Shown here: piece by piece, positions 4,736 to 6,411 of the stretch
Layout of the letters: every line of letters starts with the position of its first letter
How positions within the stretch are numbered: the first letter of the stretch is position 1
DNA from: Bacilli bacterium
Lineage (GTDB): Bacteria; Bacillota_I; Bacilli_A; RF39; UBA660
Length of the DNA: 6,411 bases
Assembly (NCBI GenBank): GCA_017627015.1
Contig: JAGAHP010000010.1
Location: forward strand, 1-6,411
Direction of reading: 5' to 3'
Notes under the pieces: generated by a model
The model's input: only the letters and a program-made list of their open reading frames with translations
Databases searched by the model: none
What the model was told of the DNA's origin: nothing
Position numbers and translations under genes: made by a program

Positions 4736-4976
4736 TTTAATAAACAATGCAATCTGGAATAATAAAGATATTAAACCAGAAGCAAAAGAAATTTATTCCT
4801 ATCTATATTGCAGGGGATTTGATAGAACAGTATTCCACTTCAATATAGGGGATATCCAAAAGTATATTCCAATAACAAATGTAGGGTTTAGAAATAATCT
4901 AAAGATATTAGAAAAATTCAAACTACTAATATATAGGGAATATAAAAGAGGAATGTATGAAATACATATCTGCTAG
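4713..4976 (+). CDS. Small winged-helix DNA-binding protein of the mobile element
   Basis: This 87-aa basic protein starts MKKQKQLDLINNAIWNN. The pattern KPEAKEIYSYLYCRG (22-36) followed by FNIGDIQKYIPITNVGFRNN (about 43-62) and LEKFKLLIYREYKRGMYEIHI is that of a compact winged helix: core helices, a recognition helix near NVGFRNNLKIL, and a beta wing. Such proteins are common in integrative elements as control or replication factors. I do not recognise a named gene. It is the first gene behind the strong promoter at 4635-4663. ATG 4713 is the only ATG before the domain in this frame. Its stop lies inside the base of the structured RNA at 4972-5109. It resembles the product at 5208-5462 only in fold. 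Confidence 0.7.
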   Translation: MKKQKQLDLINNAIWNNKDIKPEAKEIYSYLYCRGFDRTVFHFNIGDIQKYIPITNVGFRNNLKILEKFKLLIYREYKRGMYEIHIC

Positions 4977-5109
4977 ATAAGTAGATATGGAGATACACTA
5001 AATGTTCGGAGATTTAGATTAGTATCTCAAATCTTATAGAAATATAAGATTCAGAAATCCACCAAGGCGGGATTTAAAATATTAGCTTATAAATATCTTC
5101 TACTTTAGC
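4972..5109 (+). ncRNA. Putative structured RNA, multibranched, unknown class
   Basis: Several stems nest inside one closing helix. GCTA (4972-4975) pairs with TAGC (5106-5109), AAGTAG (4979-4984) with CTACTT (5100-5105), and ATAT (4985-4988) with ATAT (5093-5096). Inside are GAGATAC/GTATCTC (4990-4996/5022-5028) with CTAAAT/ATTTAG (4998-5003/5012-5017). A perfect 9-bp stem AATCTTATA/TATAAGATT (5030-5038/5043-5051) is capped by a GAAA tetraloop. AAATCC/GGATTT (5055-5060/5070-5075) encloses a G/C-rich loop. A strong terminator follows at 5119-5144. I match it to no known riboswitch or RNA family. It may be a cis leader for the genes downstream or a separate RNA processed from the 4713 transcript. 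The pairing is seen; the function is unknown. Confidence 0.5.
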
Positions 5110-5118
5110 TCGTTTTTG

Positions 5119-5144
5119 CTTGTATGATTTATACAAGTTTTTTT
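5119..5144 (+). terminator. Rho-independent terminator or attenuator
   Basis: CTTGTAT (5119-5125), loop GATTT, then ATACAAG (5131-5137) form a 7-bp stem followed by seven T (5138-5144). It lies between the structured RNA and the next gene, with no obvious promoter after it, so it may act as an attenuator for 5177-6091 rather than a final stop. Confidence 0.85.
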
Positions 5145-5176
5145 ATTGGAATTTTATTTAAGAAAGGAGAATGCCT

Positions 5177-5227
5177 ATGCCAAACAAAATATTAAAAGGA
5201 ATAATATATGGGTTGTATCATAATTAA
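5177..5227 (+). CDS. Short ORF (16 aa) fused by a possible frameshift to the next gene
   Basis: ATG 5177 has AGGAG (5165-5169) 7 nt upstream, the best ribosome site here, and codes MPNKILKGIIYGLYHN before TAA 5225-5227. The next gene begins at 5208 in the frame one base later. Removing one G from the GGG at 5210-5212 would join them as ...KGIIYGCIIINDNVI..., a smooth N terminus for a winged-helix protein. So this may be the broken start of the 5208-5462 gene, a programmed slip, or a leader peptide giving coupled translation. Confidence 0.4.
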   Translation: MPNKILKGIIYGLYHN

Positions 5228-5462
5228 TGACAATGTTATTGAAGATAAGGAATTAAATTCAACAGATAAAGTGGTATATGGATTAGTAAAAGCATTAAGT
5301 AATGATAAAGGTTATTGTTTCGCCACCAATGATTATATTGGTAAAAGATTAAATCTTTCAAAAAGTACAATATCAAATACTATTAGTAAATTAAAAAGCC
5401 TAGACTATATTAAAACAACGACAGTAGATTATCAAAGAAGAATTTTTATAAGCGATAAGTAA
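5208..5462 (+). CDS. Small winged-helix (HTH_36-like) DNA-binding protein
   Basis: This 84-aa protein has the layout of replication-initiator-type helix-turn-helix domains: INDNVIEDKELNSTDKVVYG (6-25), then GYCFATNDYIGKRLNLSKST (35-54), ISNTISKLKSLDYI and a beta wing TTTVDYQRRIFI. Related domains start longer replication or control proteins of mobile elements; here the protein ends just after the wing, so it is either a stand-alone domain or a C-terminally shortened remnant. ATG 5208 has AGGA (5197-5200) 7 nt upstream. An upstream ORF (5177-5227) overlaps it and may be its original start. It lies past the terminator at 5119-5144 and shares direction with the SSB-like gene. The HTH assignment is good; its role is inferred. 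Confidence 0.7.
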   Translation: MGCIIINDNVIEDKELNSTDKVVYGLVKALSNDKGYCFATNDYIGKRLNLSKSTISNTISKLKSLDYIKTTTVDYQRRIFISDK

Positions 5463-5650
5463 ATTTTAAGAGGGATATATTAAATTATTAATATAGTCCC
5501 TATTAAAAAAATAAGATAGGTATATGAATATTTTCTTATACCTTATATGAATAAATTAAGACCATAATAGATAATATAAAAAATAATTTAATAAATAATA
5601 TAATAGATAATTTAGTATTCTAATTATCATAAGAGAAAGGATGTGTTAAC
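5463..5650 (+). other. Very AT-rich intergenic region with hairpins and a 12-bp direct repeat
   Basis: A 13-bp hairpin AGGGATATATTAA (5471-5483) with TTAATATA, a bulged G and TCCCT (5488-5501) follows the stop at 5462 but is trailed by A-rich, not T-rich, DNA. AGGTATA/TATACCT (5518-5524/5537-5543) is a second hairpin. ATAATAGATAAT occurs at 5564-5575 and again at 5600-5611. GATAATT/AATTATC (5606-5612/5622-5628) stands just before the ribosome site AAAGGA (5636-5641) of the next gene. It could be an AT-rich unwinding region of an origin or a leader that controls translation. No gene is visible. Confidence 0.45.
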
Positions 5651-6091
5651 ATGGATATAGAAAAAATAAATTATAACGAAGTTTTAATATCTGGTAAAAT
5701 AAACAACATTAAGCATTTTAATAACTATATAGCATTTGGACTTACTTGCAATACTTTTGCTAAAATTAAATCTAATTGTTTTATTAGTTTTCATATATAT
5801 GAAGATCTTTATAATATTTATAAGGATCTTTTTTATAAGAATAATAAAATATTCGTAAAAGGATATTTAAATTCATATACCGATAAAGATAATAAAATTG
5901 TAACCTATGTAAAAGTAACAGATATATCAAATAATCAAGATGATATTATAGATGGACGAAAAGGTCCATATATAAGATATGATGAAGATGGAGTTATGGT
6001 TTGGAATGGTAAAAGATGTGAAGCAGATCCTTTTAGTGAAGATGATCCTGAATACTTGGAATTGGTAGAAATGCTAAAGGAATACGAATAA
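5651..6091 (+). CDS. SSB-like OB-fold single-stranded DNA-binding protein
   Basis: This 146-aa protein has an OB fold in residues about 8-93. NEVLISGKINNIKHFNNYIAF is the first strand pair, SNCFISFHIYEDLY the central part, and KIFVKGYLNSYTDKDNKIVT (67-86) with VKVTDI the late strands, matching the V-G-x-L-x-x-Y-x-D-x-x-G pattern of bacterial SSB. The tail (about 95-146) is unlike chromosomal SSB: it reads GRKGPYIRYDEDGVMVWNG and then an acidic EADPFSEDDPEYLELVEML end, with no final DDIPF. It probably coats single-stranded DNA during transfer or replication of the element. ATG 5651 has AAAGGA (5636-5641) 9 nt upstream. It lies between the winged-helix genes and the recombinase, a setting typical of integrative elements. 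A replacement of the usual C-terminal partner-binding tip is inferred. Confidence 0.7.
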   Translation: MDIEKINYNEVLISGKINNIKHFNNYIAFGLTCNTFAKIKSNCFISFHIYEDLYNIYKDLFYKNNKIFVKGYLNSYTDKDNKIVTYVKVTDISNNQDDIIDGRKGPYIRYDEDGVMVWNGKRCEADPFSEDDPEYLELVEMLKEYE

Positions 6092-6130
6092 TAGTTTTTA
6101 AAACTTCATAAAAATTATTAGAGGTGCCCT

Positions 6131-6241
6131 ATGATAATCGTGAATAACTATGATAAAAATGGAAATAAAATTAATCCAAGTGAGATAAAGATTACAGATG
6201 TGGTTATATATGAGATTGTTAAAAAATATGCACATATATAA
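6131..6241 (+). CDS. Small 36-aa hypothetical protein upstream of the recombinase
   Basis: ATG 6131 opens a 36-codon frame (MIIVNNYDKNGNKINPSEIK...) ending KKYAHI, TAA 6239-6241. AGAGG (6120-6124) lies 6 nt upstream, a good ribosome site, and the codon use matches its neighbours. The sequence may form a short beta hairpin and a helix. I recognise no family. Its place 81 bp before a large serine recombinase suggests a small accessory or control protein, but this is only inference. Confidence 0.55.
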   Translation: MIIVNNYDKNGNKINPSEIKITDVVIYEIVKKYAHI

Positions 6242-6260
6242 AAATCATCATGTAATAAAA

Positions 6261-6298
6261 TCCAATTATGTGGTAAAATGTAATTGGAATCTTATAAT
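6261..6298 (+). promoter_or_regulatory. Inverted repeat and -10 box before the recombinase gene
   Basis: TCCAATTA (6261-6268) and TAATTGGA (6281-6288) form a perfect 8-bp inverted repeat with a 12-bp spacer, and TATAAT follows at 6293-6298. I see no good -35 at the right distance, so a bound activator or repressor may decide its use. As RNA it would be a hairpin ahead of the recombinase ribosome site. Confidence 0.45.
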
Positions 6299-6322
6299 CT
6301 TGCTTTATAAGGAGGAGTTAAT

Positions 6323-6411
6323 ATAAAAGCGGGATTATATGCAAGAGTTTCTACCGACAGCCAACTTGAAGGATATTCAATAGATGCCCAAAAAGAATTT
6401 TTGTTAAGTTA
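6323..6411 (+). CDS. Large serine recombinase, N-terminal 29 codons (cut by window end)
   Basis: The visible part reads KAGLYARVSTDSQLEGYSID followed by AQKEFLLS. YARVS carries the nucleophilic serine (Ser10) of resolvase/invertase-type recombinases, and GYSIDAQ is typical of the large serine integrases that move elements such as Tn4451 and Tn5397. No ATG, GTG or TTG precedes this motif after the in-frame TAA at 6308-6310. The only codon at the right distance from the excellent GGAGG (6311-6315) is ATA 6323-6325, 7 nt away. I therefore start at ATA: a rare natural start, an ATG changed to ATA, or a sequence error. The enzyme should cut and join att sites to integrate and excise the element. 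The rest of the gene and the nearby att site lie past the window. Confidence 0.8.
   Translation, partial: MKAGLYARVSTDSQLEGYSIDAQKEFLLS

Noticed and set aside
5471..5501. 13-bp hairpin as a terminator of the 5208-5462 gene
   Set aside because: It is followed by an A-rich stretch, not T, on the plus strand. It is kept only as a hairpin within the AT-rich region.
1..6411. tRNA or rRNA genes
   Set aside because: No cloverleaf with a CCA-type end and no rRNA-like GC-rich conserved stretch was seen by eye on either strand.

Overview
The window is AT-rich throughout, with A/T-biased codons, TGA used as a stop, purine-rich GGAGG-type ribosome binding sites and many stem-plus-T-tract terminators. 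It looks like DNA from a low-GC Firmicute (Clostridia, Bacilli or Erysipelotrichia type). I cannot name the genus. Two modules are present.

Left module (1-3635), redox and ADP-ribosylation. The 3' end of an unidentified gene (stop at 107-109) is followed by a palindromic repeat and a terminator. A free-standing gene of unknown function (359-727) has its own promoter and terminator. A tightly packed operon (823-3635) then encodes an HxlR-family regulator with an N-terminal cysteine, a zinc-type macrodomain ADP-ribosyl hydrolase, an M-class sirtuin (SirTM) and a ferredoxin-nitroreductase fusion. The start and stop codons of hxlR/macro and sirTM/nitroreductase overlap. The sirtuin is expected to attach ADP-ribose, the macrodomain to remove it, the nitroreductase to do flavin redox chemistry, and HxlR to sense thiol-reactive or oxidative stress. 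The same roughly 30-bp sequence lies in front of hxlR and in front of the 359-727 gene, so that unknown gene is probably in the same regulon. The lipoylated carrier (GcvH-L) and ligase (LplA2) that accompany SirTM in Staphylococcus and Streptococcus are absent from the window.

Middle (3636-4000). There is no gene here, but about eight hairpins in a row. One perfect hairpin repeats the palindrome at 125-151. A cluster at 3743-3825 resembles a MOBV-type transfer origin, with TAGTGTGTTA on the minus strand directly 3' of an inverted repeat. Two intrinsic terminators close the region.

Right module (4001-6411), mobile-element core. A leftward Xre-type repressor faces a rightward set of genes across a control region with back-to-back promoters and three TCGG sites. 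The rightward set contains two small winged-helix proteins, a structured RNA with its own terminator between them, an SSB-like OB-fold protein, a 36-aa protein, and the first 29 codons of a large serine recombinase cut by the window end. This is the layout of an integrative mobilizable or conjugative element. The element's ends are not in view. Whether the sirtuin operon is cargo or chromosomal neighbour cannot be decided here.
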